The notes: generated by a model from the sequence alone, not told the origin. DNA of 64,000 nt from Paraflavitalea devenefica (GCF_011759375.1 NZ_JAARML010000001.1:2108001-2172000), one strand, 5' to 3'. Shown: positions 8,188-17,301, counted from the first letter of the stretch. Numbers and translations: made by a program.

Positions 8188-9032
8188 TAGAATTACAAAA
8201 CATAATAGAACAACATCCACGAGTTGCCTTTTTGATTGGCAACGGTCCAAACTTGGCTGCCAATATTATGCCTTCTTGGAAAGACCTTTTAACTTCTGCT
8301 GCTGACCGACCAATTGCTTTTCAAGTAGATGGTTTAACTAATACTGAGGTTTATGATTTGGTGGAACTGCATTCAGAAAACGGTCATGACGTTAAAGAAC
8401 GGGTAAAAATCAAACTGGAACTATTGCCAACTTTCAATCTTGATATTCATCGCAGACTAATGGAGCTTGCGAGAATGCACAATTCCCCTGTTCTAACTAC
8501 AAATTTTGATGAATCATTTGAGAAATCAATTAATGCACAATTGTTTCACATAGATTCAAAAGGTTTTACACGATTTTACCCCTGGAAAACTTACTACGGA
8601 CATCAACAATTGACTTTGCCAACCGATGGTTTCGGGATATGGAAAATACACGGTGACGTTCGCTATAAAGACAGCATTCGTTTAGGCCTCACTGATTATA
8701 TGGGTAGTGCTGAAAGGGCAAGAAAACTTATCCATAATGGTGACGACCGTCTTTTTAACGGTAAGAGACAAGAATATTGGCAAGGTCATCAAACTTGGTT
8801 GCATGTCTGGTTTAATTTACCTATTGTCATTTTTGGCTTAGGCTATGGCATAGACGAAGTATTTCTAAGATGGTTATTAATTGAGAGAAGAAAGTATTTG
8901 AATATTTACAACGGGCCAATGGAAGTTTACTACATCTCAAAGGGAACTCCTGCCCCTGCCATAAATAATCTCATGAAAAACTTGGGAGTAGAAACAAGAT
9001 TAATCAATGACTATTCAGAGTTATACGGCTAA
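8184..9032 (+). CDS. SIR2-like NADase-type protein attached to type I R-M operon
   Basis: This 282-residue protein has a SIR2-like (SIR2_2) Rossmann domain. GNGPN (19-23) is the nucleotide loop, TTNFD (105-109) gives the conserved Asn107 and Asp, KIHGD (154-158) gives His156, and GLGYGIDE near residue 220 is the second dinucleotide loop. In antiphage SIR2 proteins such as ThsA the equivalent Asn and His are needed for NAD+ cleavage, so this copy looks active. The ATG at 8184 overlaps the HsdM-S stop as ATGA with ggggag eight bases upstream; an alternative in-frame start at 8169 lies inside the previous gene. It is coupled by TAATG to the next gene. Likely an abortive-infection effector or DNA-damage-triggered guard working with the R-M system; that coupling is inference. 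Confidence 0.85.
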   Translation: MIELQNIIEQHPRVAFLIGNGPNLAANIMPSWKDLLTSAADRPIAFQVDGLTNTEVYDLVELHSENGHDVKERVKIKLELLPTFNLDIHRRLMELARMHNSPVLTTNFDESFEKSINAQLFHIDSKGFTRFYPWKTYYGHQQLTLPTDGFGIWKIHGDVRYKDSIRLGLTDYMGSAERARKLIHNGDDRLFNGKRQEYWQGHQTWLHVWFNLPIVIFGLGYGIDEVFLRWLLIERRKYLNIYNGPMEVYYISKGTPAPAINNLMKNLGVETRLINDYSELYG

Positions 9033-9739
9033 TGGAATCATTTGAACAATATCATCACTACAGCCAAAATCTTTTGCTTGCTCAACATGAAGTGTCCGAG
9101 ATTATTAAACACACCCTAACCAGAGGAGAAGTAAGAGAAGATTTTATCATTCAGTATCTCACAAAGTCAATTCAAAACTGTCAAGCATTTTTGAAAAGAG
9201 GGTTCATTAACCTTGATAAAGTTGACCAAAGCGGACAAGCGGACATACTATTGGTAAAAGAGTTTGCAGAAATTATTGATTTAGGTAATAGAGGCAATGT
9301 AATTGTAAACCCAGAAGACTGTTTAATGATTGTTGAAGTTAAAAGCACTTTGACAGGGACATACCTAAACGAGCTGAACGTTGAAGCTCAAAGAATAAAA
9401 ACAGCGAATCCCAACATTATTTGCGGAATGTTTGCCTACAAATCCGAAATAGAAAAGAAAACAATAATGAAGCGTTGCGGGTATGATTTTGATTTGGACA
9501 CCAAAACCTATTTTGATTCAGTAAAAGAACCATCGCCAATTTTCTATCCATACATTGACTTTATTCTGCTGCTTGACAAAGTTGAAGAGGAGGAAATAGA
9601 AGAAGGCTTAGAAATGCAAGGACGAAACCAACTATTCATGAGAAAAGGACTTGAATTGGATGCAAGGTATTTCAAAGGGACACACGACCCTGTAATCAGA
9701 AACCTTGTTGGACTAGTAAGGAGTTTATTAATAAGATAA
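9032..9739 (+). CDS. DUF6602-like protein with restriction-endonuclease-like residues
   Basis: This 235-residue protein fits the DUF6602 pattern: an N-terminal helix with RGEVRED (31-37), then SGQADILLV (D71), then MIVEVKS (E102-x-K104). This D...ExK arrangement on adjacent strands is that of the PD-(D/E)xK nuclease fold. The C-terminal part (about 165-235) is helical and acidic and unfamiliar to me. Its ATG shares an A with the TAA of the SIR2 gene (TAATG), so the two are translated together and probably act as a pair. No signal peptide or membrane segment is seen. It may be the DNA-sensing or DNA-cutting partner of the SIR2 protein. The family assignment is moderately sure; the function is inference. 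Confidence 0.65.
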   Translation: MESFEQYHHYSQNLLLAQHEVSEIIKHTLTRGEVREDFIIQYLTKSIQNCQAFLKRGFINLDKVDQSGQADILLVKEFAEIIDLGNRGNVIVNPEDCLMIVEVKSTLTGTYLNELNVEAQRIKTANPNIICGMFAYKSEIEKKTIMKRCGYDFDLDTKTYFDSVKEPSPIFYPYIDFILLLDKVEEEEIEEGLEMQGRNQLFMRKGLELDARYFKGTHDPVIRNLVGLVRSLLIR

Positions 9740-9799
9740 AAAACATAATCCTTCACAGACACATAAATTGCCAATCCGAACAAGCCAATACTTAAATTA

Positions 9800-9961
9800 A
9801 TGCTTGGTACCATTTACAATTGGAAGGCTAAATATGGCGTTATGGCGGCCAGTGAGGTTAAACGCATTGTTGCCAACCTTACACTTGAGATTGATTCAGT
9901 CAAACATGTACTTGAAAAAACTACGGCGACCTGCCGACAAACGGTAAGCTGTGAGTATTGA
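9800..9961 (+). pseudogene. IS3-family OrfA transposase remnant
   Basis: A 53-codon open frame starting at the ATG at 9800 encodes IYNWKAKYGVMAASEVKRI near its start, which matches the well-conserved middle of IS3-family OrfA (the YxWKxKYGGMxxSxxKRLK block), followed by a decayed leucine-zipper-like stretch (NLTLEIDSVKHVLEK). The N-terminal HTH half and all of OrfB are missing and I see no terminal inverted repeats. It is a decayed insertion-sequence fragment just downstream of the defence operon. Confidence 0.6.
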
Positions 9962-10093
9962 AAAGTATTTCTAAAAGATTTAGCCTGACAGAATTTGCAA
10001 TTATAGAATAACGTTGGACAAGGTATTCTCTTTCTTTAAATAAGTGTCAAAGCTCTTCGTCAACCCGCTAGCAAATTGCTGCCAAAAACAAAA

Positions 10094-10113
10094 AAGGCCG
10101 CTGACGCGACCTT
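10094..10113 (-). terminator. intrinsic terminator of minus-strand tRNA remnant
   Basis: The arms aaggccgc (10094-10101) and gcgacctt (10106-10113) form an 8-bp stem with one mismatch around a tgac loop. On the minus strand it is followed by a T-rich tract (10084-10093), as in a Rho-independent terminator. It lies about 16 bases beyond the 3' end of the tRNA-like fragment. Confidence 0.5.
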
Positions 10114-10128
10114 CTAAGTTGTTGATTT

Positions 10129-10176
10129 TTAAGCTCATCCTTCAGGGTTTGAACCTGAGACCCTCTGATTAATAGT
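10129..10176 (-). other. tRNA 3'-half remnant, possible attachment site
   Basis: Read on the minus strand this stretch has a perfect T-arm: stem TCAGG/CCTGA (10142-10158 in plus coordinates) around the 7-base loop TTCAAAC, which fits the TTCRANY consensus. It is preceded by AGAGGGTC, as a variable loop and anticodon-stem 3' side would be, and followed by a seven-base acceptor-like stretch. The D-arm, a proper anticodon stem-loop and a complementary 5' acceptor are not found, so it is not a working tRNA. Such 3' halves are typical attachment-site duplicates left by tyrosine-recombinase elements, and this one sits at the change from accessory to core-like DNA. The amino-acid identity cannot be assigned. 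Confidence 0.45.
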
Positions 10177-10387
10177 TCCATTAATAAGCGTGATGTAGGA
10201 GGGTGGTATATTGGAGAGGAAAAAGGTGAAATGATTTTCAAAATTTTTTTTCCAGAAAATAACCCCTAATCACCATATTTACTTCCTTCAGACAAGTTTG
10301 ATATTGGTAATCAATCGTTCCCACATTCTGTATCGGGAAGTAAAGCTTGTTAATAAAAGAAAATATTAACCAGTTCCATTTAATGAA

Positions 10388-10409
10388 TCAGGCCGCATGA
10401 GCGGCCTGA
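10388..10409. terminator. hairpin downstream of parvulin-like gene
   Basis: A perfect 9-bp stem, tcaggccgc and gcggcctga, closes on an atga loop. It lies 10 bases beyond the stop of the leftward gene ending at 10420. The T-rich tract is on the plus-strand side (10411-10420), so it may act on both strands; for the leftward gene it lacks a clean U-tract. Confidence 0.5.
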
Positions 10410-10419
10410 CTTTTATCTT

Positions 10420-11031
10420 TTACCTTCCATTCGCCCTCAACACCACAATATCTTTTCTCAAATCATCATCGTAGGTTTTCTTGATGATATAGTGCCATTG
10501 CTTCTCCGATACATCCACGAAAAAGATCTCTCCCTTCTTATGGGCGGCTACTGCATCCTGGAACTCTTTGGGAAACATCAGTTCTCCAAAAAACCAGTCT
10601 GTATCCCCACGGGTGGTATTACCATCCATCGTATACTCATCAGAGAGTTTCTCAAACGGGGCCCCCGAATTGGCCTTTTGTACAATAAGCTTTTTCAGGC
10701 TGTCAACCTGGGAACTGGATAATGATCCTCCGTCCAGGAAAATATACTGGGCCCGGTATTTAACGGATTCTTCAGACTCTATTACCTTATAAGTAACATA
10801 ACCTACAGAAAAAACATCCCCCTTTTTTTGTCGCAATAACCGCTTGTCTATAAGGGCTGAATCTTTCCCGGCAGAGAGGCGAAGTATGGCCGGCTTCAAT
10901 TCCGGATGGGCATCAACATACTTCTGTGCCTGATCAAGCGTATTAATCTTTTTGAACTCGTCAATAACGGATGGCTGTGCAAAAACCGGTGCTGAAAAGA
11001 GCATCAATAAACCCCAAAGGCTATTTTTCAT
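10420..11031 (-). CDS. secreted PpiC/parvulin-type peptidylprolyl isomerase
   Basis: This 203-residue protein has a Sec signal (residues 1-18, ending in VFAQ), so it should act in the periplasm or at the outer membrane. Residues about 90-185 resemble the parvulin rotamase fold: YRAQYIFLDGG, then a long helix with SSQVDSLKKLIVQK, then FEKLSDEYTMDG and a GDTDWFFGELMFPKEFQDAV block that matches the GGdlGwf...fp.ef..Av signature, then the closing KKGEIFFVDV strand and IIKKT. Such proteins help fold outer membrane proteins. It is shorter than SurA/PrsA and lacks a separate chaperone domain of the usual size. It is transcribed alone, with a hairpin after it. Confidence 0.7.
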   Translation of the reverse strand: MKNSLWGLLMLFSAPVFAQPSVIDEFKKINTLDQAQKYVDAHPELKPAILRLSAGKDSALIDKRLLRQKKGDVFSVGYVTYKVIESEESVKYRAQYIFLDGGSLSSSQVDSLKKLIVQKANSGAPFEKLSDEYTMDGNTTRGDTDWFFGELMFPKEFQDAVAAHKKGEIFFVDVSEKQWHYIIKKTYDDDLRKDIVVLRANGR

Positions 11032-11558
11032 ATTTATTATTTTTAATCTGTTCTCTTGAATAACTTTATCCTTAGCTGGTTAATTCAATGATAACCATGC
11101 TTTTTGAAGATACTATTTTTTCATAATATTGTCATTGGTCAGGCTACCGGATATTGTGAAATAAAATGTTAAATAATTGCATAACTATCAAATAGTTAAT
11201 TAAGACCTATAAGACACGGATTTTATCGGTTGCGTTGTATGGAGGAGTACTAAAATATAGGCTCTCCTGGCAATTTACGGCTTTTGCCCTAGCAACGTTG
11301 GCCCATCCCGGCAAAATATCCCTGATCGGTCGAACCGCCACGGGTACGCCCGTAACAGCTAAACACACCTCATCGTTACTTTGTTAATAATATTTCCTGC
11401 AGCGGCTTTTTATATTTCTTAGGGATGTACTATCAGGTGCTATAACTGTTATCAGCAATTTAGGTTGAAGCATATAGGGTGAACTACAACGTAATAGATA
11501 TACTAATTTAACATTCAGGAAACACTGGGCTGTTACTTTTGGCCGCAAATACGGGAAA
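11032..11558. other. 527-bp intergenic region upstream of TonB receptor
   Basis: This lies between two divergently transcribed genes. The only site I can name is the TACTTTTG promoter-like motif at 11534-11541. The stretch has no convincing coding frame on either strand; a leftward open frame crossing 11384-11749 has no ribosome-binding site or recognisable product and overlaps the receptor's start. Confidence 0.5.
11534..11541 (+). promoter_or_regulatory. Bacteroidota -7 element TACTTTTG
   Basis: It matches the TAnnTTTG -7 consensus exactly and lies 17 bases upstream of the ATG of the Oar-like receptor, predicting a leader of only about 10 bases. No clear -33 TTTG is seen at the usual spacing. 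Confidence 0.45.
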
Positions 11559-14500
11559 ATGCCAAAACAACTACTATTTGTAAGTACGTTCGTGCTATGT
11601 CTTATCCTTTGTACCACCAATGCCTGGTCGCAAACAACACAGGCTTCTTTTATCGGGAAAATAACCGACACAGAGAACAAGCCATTAGCCAATGCAAGTG
11701 TGCTCATCAAAAATGAATCTACAGGTTTTACTTCTACCACAGTAACCAATGCAAAAGGTGATTATGTGTTTAAAGAGCTTCCGCTGGGAGGACCTTATTA
11801 TGTGCAGGTTACTTTTGTTGGATACGGCGAACAAAAAAAGCCAGGTTACATGCTCAGCCAGGGTGATGTGGTTACGGTCAACTTTGAGCTGGTCAATAGT
11901 GCCACAGAGATCGGTGCGGTAACCGTAACGGCTTCTTCCAATCGGACTAAAGGGAAAATTGAGAACATTGGCGCTGCCACTGCCATCTCTTCCCGGTTAA
12001 TGACCAAAATGCCTGTGAATGGGCGCAACTTCACTACCTTAATGGACCTTTCTCCCTTAAGCAGGGGCGGTAATATATCCGGTCAGTTGGGCTCTTCCAC
12101 CAACTATACCATTGATGGTATGAATGCTAAAAACCCTACCTCTGCAGGCGCTACTACCAGCCGCAGTGGAGCTCCTTATAGTATATCCATTGAAGCTGTA
12201 CGGGAGTTTAAAGTGGTGACCAACCAATATGATGTAACCTATGGCCGCAGTGGCGGCGGTACCGTGAGTGCAGTTACCAAATCGGGCACCAATACGCTCA
12301 GCGGTTCTGTATTTGGTTTCGGCCGGGCCAACTGGCTCTCCAGCCCTTATGATATCAGGGGTAATAAAAGGAACAATGATTATTCTACTTACCAATACGG
12401 CTTTTCATTGGGGGGGCCGATCATTAAAGACAAGCTGCATTTCTTTGTAGCCTGGGACCACCAGCAAGATCTGCGTTCGCTGGTTATTGCCGATGTACGG
12501 TCGGCCGCAGATGAAACCCGGTTCAATGTGACCAGGACAACACTTGATTCTGTAGTCATGATCGCGCGTGATCAATATGGTGTTTCCAAAACACAACCGC
12601 AGTATGGATCATTTGATAAAAAACGTAATTCAGATGCTGCTTTTCTGCGCCTGGACTGGCAGATCAACAGGAAAAACCTGCTTACCATCCGCAACAACCT
12701 CACCAATGATGTGAACAAGCTGGGTCTTGTAGATAATACCGCCATCAATTTATATGAATCTACCGGTAATGACTTCAACTTCGATAATAGCTTCCTGGTT
12801 ACCCTCCGCTCTGCCATTAATTCAAAATTGACCAATGAACTGAAGGTACAGCACCTGTATACTTACCAGAGCAGTGAACCCGGCGATGCATTGCCGAAGC
12901 AAAATATTCCAAGAGCTATTGTTGAGCGTTCAGTTTCTTCTATTGGAGGAGCTAACCGTACTACCAATATTCAGATAGGCGGTCATCGTTTTGCCCAGGA
13001 ATGGTTTAAGAACAATGTATTCCAGCTCGTTAATAATCTCTATTACAACACCAATACCATCAGGTATACCTTTGGCGTTGACTTCATGTACACCCGCGCC
13101 CGGTCACTGTATGGCAGTGAAGTAAATGGCCGTTACCATTACGACAGTATCAGGAACTTCCTGAACAATACGCCTTATCGTTTTTTCAGGGAAGTACCGC
13201 TGATGGCAGATCCTAGCGTAACTTCCAGTATTTACAACCTCGGCGCTTATGGGCAATTGCAAACCAAACTGGCCAAAGGAGTAGACGTTACCGTAGGGCT
13301 TCGCCTCGATTATTCACATTACCCTACTTCGCCGTTTAATCAACTGGTGTATGATGAACTGGGACTGCGTACGGATAATAAACTGCAGTCATTCATTGTA
13401 CAGCCGCGTTTTCAACTTACCTGGGATGTAAATGAAAAACATACGGATTATATCCGCGCCGGCGCCGGTGTATTTGCTTCCGATATTAATAATTACATGA
13501 TTATTAATAACCTCACCTTTGATGGTAAGCATTATGGCACTGTTGATGTAAGAGCTCCGAATATCCCAACGCCCGACTTCGTGGCTTTCCGCAATAACCC
13601 TGCTTTGACACCTACGCTGGCCGCATTCCAGGTGCCTACCATCAATACCAACGGACCTGATGTTAAAATACCCGTTGTGTACAAAGCCAATATCTCCTAT
13701 ACGCGCTTTATCACGGAACGGTTAAAAGTGGGTGTTACCGGCTACATGACCCTCGGAAGGAACAATTACCTCTACGTAGATAGAAACATGTCCAAAGAGC
13801 CCCTCTTCAGGCTTACCAGTGAAGACAACCGGGGTGTATACGTACCGCTTGAATCAATGCCCGACAATGGTCAGGGTGATTGGTTACAGGGCCGTATCAG
13901 TAAAAAACTTGGCAGGGTATTGGAACTGAACAGTACAGGAAAGGTGAACCAGTTTGCGGTGGTAATGGATGCAAACTGGCAATACTATAAAGATGGAGAA
14001 GTATCAGTAAGCTATACCTGGAATGATGCCAAAGACAATATCTCCTATAATGGTAACGTAGCCAACACCTCCACTTTATCCTTACCGGTGAAGGACGATC
14101 CGAGAGACGTAAGCAACATTACTTATTCCGATAACCAGTTTCGCCATAAAGTAGTATTCTATGCTACCTCGCCTACTTTATGGGGTTTCAGTATGGGTGT
14201 GCGTTATTCTGGTATTGGTGGCACCCGGTATAGCCTTCTGTCTGGCGTAAACAGCAATGCCGATTTTGTGACTACCAATGACCTGGCCTATATTTTTGAT
14301 ATGAAAGGGAGCGCTACGCCAGAGGCTATTAAAAAGGGTTTACAGGCTATACTGGATAACCCCAGTGCGAGCCCGAGCCTGAAAGATTATATTACCAAAT
14401 ACTCAGGAAAGATCGCAGAAAGAAATGGAGGCATTAACGGTTTCTATGGCGTCTTCGACCTGCGCCTCAGCAAAAAATTCTCTTTCTCTCAAAATAAGCA

Positions 14501-14717
14501 ACAGGGTCTGGAGGTTTCAATGGACCTGTTCAACGTGGCCAACCTGCTCAATAAAACATGGGGGGCTTATAAGAACCTTAGCACGCAGGCATTGTATAAC
14601 AGCAAAAGTTTTGATAGAACAAACCAGCGCTACAACTATGGTGTCAATACTGCCGGTGTTGTAACGCCTTCAGGTGATCCTTACCAGTTCCAGTTAGGGG
14701 TCAGGTATAGTTTCTAA
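11559..14717 (+). CDS. Oar-like TonB-dependent outer membrane receptor
   Basis: This 1052-residue protein has a Sec signal (about 1-24), a carboxypeptidase-regulatory-like beta-sandwich (about 29-115, with GKITDTENKPLANASVLIKN), a plug domain containing YTIDGMNAKNPTS and ISIEAVREFKVVT, and a large beta-barrel ending in FQLGVRYSF, a normal outer membrane C terminus. The plug wording (VNGRNFTTLMDLSP, YGRSGGGTVSAVTKSGTN) is that of the Oar subgroup rather than SusC. It has no SusD partner. Such receptors import unknown ligands or, in myxobacteria and flavobacteria, take part in adhesion or protease-related functions. It is a single-gene unit ending in a strong hairpin terminator. Confidence 0.88.
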   Translation: MPKQLLFVSTFVLCLILCTTNAWSQTTQASFIGKITDTENKPLANASVLIKNESTGFTSTTVTNAKGDYVFKELPLGGPYYVQVTFVGYGEQKKPGYMLSQGDVVTVNFELVNSATEIGAVTVTASSNRTKGKIENIGAATAISSRLMTKMPVNGRNFTTLMDLSPLSRGGNISGQLGSSTNYTIDGMNAKNPTSAGATTSRSGAPYSISIEAVREFKVVTNQYDVTYGRSGGGTVSAVTKSGTNTLSGSVFGFGRANWLSSPYDIRGNKRNNDYSTYQYGFSLGGPIIKDKLHFFVAWDHQQDLRSLVIADVRSAADETRFNVTRTTLDSVVMIARDQYGVSKTQPQYGSFDKKRNSDAAFLRLDWQINRKNLLTIRNNLTNDVNKLGLVDNTAINLYESTGNDFNFDNSFLVTLRSAINSKLTNELKVQHLYTYQSSEPGDALPKQNIPRAIVERSVSSIGGANRTTNIQIGGHRFAQEWFKNNVFQLVNNLYYNTNTIRYTFGVDFMYTRARSLYGSEVNGRYHYDSIRNFLNNTPYRFFREVPLMADPSVTSSIYNLGAYGQLQTKLAKGVDVTVGLRLDYSHYPTSPFNQLVYDELGLRTDNKLQSFIVQPRFQLTWDVNEKHTDYIRAGAGVFASDINNYMIINNLTFDGKHYGTVDVRAPNIPTPDFVAFRNNPALTPTLAAFQVPTINTNGPDVKIPVVYKANISYTRFITERLKVGVTGYMTLGRNNYLYVDRNMSKEPLFRLTSEDNRGVYVPLESMPDNGQGDWLQGRISKKLGRVLELNSTGKVNQFAVVMDANWQYYKDGEVSVSYTWNDAKDNISYNGNVANTSTLSLPVKDDPRDVSNITYSDNQFRHKVVFYATSPTLWGFSMGVRYSGIGGTRYSLLSGVNSNADFVTTNDLAYIFDMKGSATPEAIKKGLQAILDNPSASPSLKDYITKYSGKIAERNGGINGFYGVFDLRLSKKFSFSQNKQQGLEVSMDLFNVANLLNKTWGAYKNLSTQALYNSKSFDRTNQRYNYGVNTAGVVTPSGDPYQFQLGVRYSF

Positions 14718-14736
14718 AAAATCATCTATATGTATA

Positions 14737-14769
14737 AAGGGTGTATCATATACTGATACACCCTTTTTT
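14737..14769. terminator. bidirectional intrinsic terminator
   Basis: A perfect 12-bp stem (aagggtgtatca with its complement) surrounds a tatac loop and is followed by six T on the plus strand; A residues upstream give a shorter U-tract on the minus strand. It lies between the convergent receptor genes ending at 14717 and 14784 and can serve both. Confidence 0.85.
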
Positions 14770-14783
14770 ATTCAGGGAGCCTG

Positions 14784-17189
14784 TTACATACTGGCCCTGT
14801 TCTCTTCTTCATTCTGTTTGCTTTGCCTGGCACTGTGGGTTGATTTTCCAAAACTGTAGCTCAACGTTAATGCCGCCTTTTTCTGGCCAAACCAGTGCCA
14901 CAATTGATTATTAATAATGCTTTTTTCGCGGAATATATAATGTACTTCAAACGTATTGAAAACATCATAAAAATTGAACTTGGAATTCAGCTTCCCTTTA
15001 AACCATGTTTTTTGCAGGCCCAGGTCTACATTACCGATAGGCCTGATAATATACAGACCCGAACCCTGGTTGTAACGGTAATTATAATAAATATCAAACG
15101 TGCACCCTTTGGGAAGGGAAAACACGTGGCTACCATTCACCATGTGTCGCTTGATAGGTATCGCGTAAGTAACGTTATGGTAGGGTGTTTGTTCCTTTAA
15201 ATAATAACCGCCAATAGTATGGCTCATTCTCCACCACTTTGTAACGGTAAGCGGAAAGCTTACTTCTATGCTGGCAAAATCATTGTAAGGCAGGTTTCTT
15301 CCCAGGTATTGCAGAATATTCGTAACAGGGTCATACTCGGGATAGCGCGTCATGGGATCTGTTTCCCTGCCGGCACTCACAGAAACAGTAAAGGCCTTTT
15401 GGGAGTAGGAAATACTCAGGGTATTCGTTTTCGAAGGCAGTAAATAAGGATTACCTACCCAGTAATTGAGCGGACTGAAATAAAACCGGAAAGGATTAAG
15501 CTGGGCAAAAACGGGGCGGGTGATGCGGCGGCTATATGAAAAATGAAGCTGTTGATTTTCACTAATGGCATAAGTTACATTCACACTGGGCAGCCAGGTT
15601 AAATAATCTCTGTTCGTTACCTCTTTTAGGGTAACGGCATCGGCAGTGCTATGCGTGTGTTCAGCCCTCAAACCTGCTATAATAGTAAACTTTTTGAATT
15701 TCCTTTCATAAGAAGCATACCCGGCAGTAACATACTCATCATACCGAAAACTATTCGTGCGACTGCTGTCCAGCTCAAAACTATTCCCGGTATTCAAGGT
15801 ATCATAACGTAGGTCATTCCAGGTAGTCGTAAAAGCAAACCTTCCGCCTACACTCCATTTCCCTTTACCAGCATTCCCTGAAAGGTCCACCTGCGCCGTA
15901 CGGATGAAAATATCATTCTTTAAAATAGTTTTCCAATAAGTCTGTAAATCTCCGGTAAGTGTATTCCTCGTTTGTATATCCTCCCGCTGCCGGTTGCTGA
16001 TATTCACCAGTGAGCTTAAGAATTGCAATTGTGTTTTGCCAATCCGTGCCATATAATTCAGGTTCACAGCATAATTATCCTGTTCCGGATCATAATAATT
16101 ATGGGTATTCGTATGGGAAACCATGTTTTTGGCCGATGAATCGGTAGTATGAAGTGTATTGTAGGCATGCATTTTCCGGTTTACCTGGTAAGCCCTTAAC
16201 AAGATCTCGATACGCTGGTCTTTTTTAATAGTATAATCTGCTCCCAACTGGAAATTAAAATTATCGTTATCCATTGATCGACGGTTTTTTGTAGCCATGA
16301 TATTGGTATTGGCCAAATGCTGCAAGGCACGGTACTGGTAAATATTTGAGCCCACTGTATATCCCAAACGGGCTGTATAGGCGATCTTGTTTGTTTTATA
16401 GGTGAGCAGGAGATTATTTTCCACCAGCGTATAAGCATTTTGCTGGATATTGGTGCTCACATTGCCTTTCCAACCCAATGTCCGGTCCCGCTTTAATTTA
16501 ATGTCAATAATTGCCTTATGCTCAGCATCATATTGTGCGGAGGGATTCGCAATCACTTCCACCGATTCTATCATATCGGGTGACAGGCTCGTCAGGTAAT
16601 TTTGTAATTCTTCCGGGCTCATGGGCACCGCTTTGCCGTCAACAAATACGGCCGGCGTAATCCTCCCCGACAATAGGAGCGCACCATCGCCGCTCACTTC
16701 CAGGCCGGGTATCTTTCTAAATACATCAAGGGCATTCGTCGCTGTTTTAAAAAAACGGTTGCCGGCCACGTTAAGCACTAGCCTGTCTGCCATACGCTGA
16801 ATAGCAGGTTTTCCACCGGTCACTACTACCTCATTCAGCAAGCCGGGGTCAGTAGTCATGGGTATATTACCCAGGTCCAACATGTCCTGAACAGCATTTG
16901 CCACCAAAACCTCTCTATACAATTCCTGGTGTCCCAGGGAAGAAAGCAACAGGAGGTATTTTCCGTTTAGGATATTGCGTAGTTCAAAAACGCCGGTAGA
17001 ATCGGTTACCTGTTCCTTAACGGGGATTGAATCCCGGGAGGAAAGCAGGCGTACAGTAACAAAGCCTATCCCCTGGCTATTTTTACCATCTACAACCTTT
17101 CCTTTAACAGCTATTTGTGCCTGGGATGCTATATGAGCGCCCAGGAGCAGGCTAAAAATAAGACAGGACCTTACCAGCATTTGCAACAT
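14784..17189 (-). CDS. TonB-dependent receptor-type outer membrane beta-barrel protein
   Basis: This 801-residue protein has a Sec signal ending in SQAQ, an N-terminal CarboxypepD_reg-like domain (about 28-105, KGKVVDGKNSQGIGFVTVRL), a plug (NEVVVTGGKPAIQRM, then VFVDGKAVPM and VEVIANPSAQYDAEHKAIIDIKL), and an OMP_b-brl_3-type barrel. The motif NPSAQYDAE is typical of this Bacteroidota family of receptors without SusD partners. The last residues (about 780-801) are polar and charged after the SYSFGKS strand, so the barrel does not end in a C-terminal aromatic. An ATG at 17189 is preferred to an upstream TTG at 17198. The membrane AraC regulator gene lies 113 bases upstream in the same direction and may control it. 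Confidence 0.85.
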   Translation of the reverse strand: MLQMLVRSCLIFSLLLGAHIASQAQIAVKGKVVDGKNSQGIGFVTVRLLSSRDSIPVKEQVTDSTGVFELRNILNGKYLLLLSSLGHQELYREVLVANAVQDMLDLGNIPMTTDPGLLNEVVVTGGKPAIQRMADRLVLNVAGNRFFKTATNALDVFRKIPGLEVSGDGALLLSGRITPAVFVDGKAVPMSPEELQNYLTSLSPDMIESVEVIANPSAQYDAEHKAIIDIKLKRDRTLGWKGNVSTNIQQNAYTLVENNLLLTYKTNKIAYTARLGYTVGSNIYQYRALQHLANTNIMATKNRRSMDNDNFNFQLGADYTIKKDQRIEILLRAYQVNRKMHAYNTLHTTDSSAKNMVSHTNTHNYYDPEQDNYAVNLNYMARIGKTQLQFLSSLVNISNRQREDIQTRNTLTGDLQTYWKTILKNDIFIRTAQVDLSGNAGKGKWSVGGRFAFTTTWNDLRYDTLNTGNSFELDSSRTNSFRYDEYVTAGYASYERKFKKFTIIAGLRAEHTHSTADAVTLKEVTNRDYLTWLPSVNVTYAISENQQLHFSYSRRITRPVFAQLNPFRFYFSPLNYWVGNPYLLPSKTNTLSISYSQKAFTVSVSAGRETDPMTRYPEYDPVTNILQYLGRNLPYNDFASIEVSFPLTVTKWWRMSHTIGGYYLKEQTPYHNVTYAIPIKRHMVNGSHVFSLPKGCTFDIYYNYRYNQGSGLYIIRPIGNVDLGLQKTWFKGKLNSKFNFYDVFNTFEVHYIFREKSIINNQLWHWFGQKKAALTLSYSFGKSTHSARQSKQNEEENRASM

Positions 17190-17301
17190 TTTTCGCAAAC
17201 CTAATAAGGGGGCAAACTAGGAAGGTACCACATTGTAAATCCGGCGTACGGATTTATAAAACCGTACGATTTATAATAGCGGAATGCAGGAAATCAGTTC
17301 T

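Noticed and set aside
9740..10130. Complete IS3 element
   Set aside because: Only the middle of OrfA is recognisable; OrfB with its DDE motif and paired terminal inverted repeats are missing.
10129..10240. Intact tRNA gene on the minus strand
   Set aside because: Only the T-arm and 3' acceptor-like part exist. No D-arm, no standard anticodon stem-loop, and no complementary 5' acceptor was found in the expected place.
11384..11749. Leftward 121-codon frame upstream of the Oar-like receptor
   Set aside because: It overlaps the signal peptide coding part of the receptor, has no ribosome site and no known motifs.
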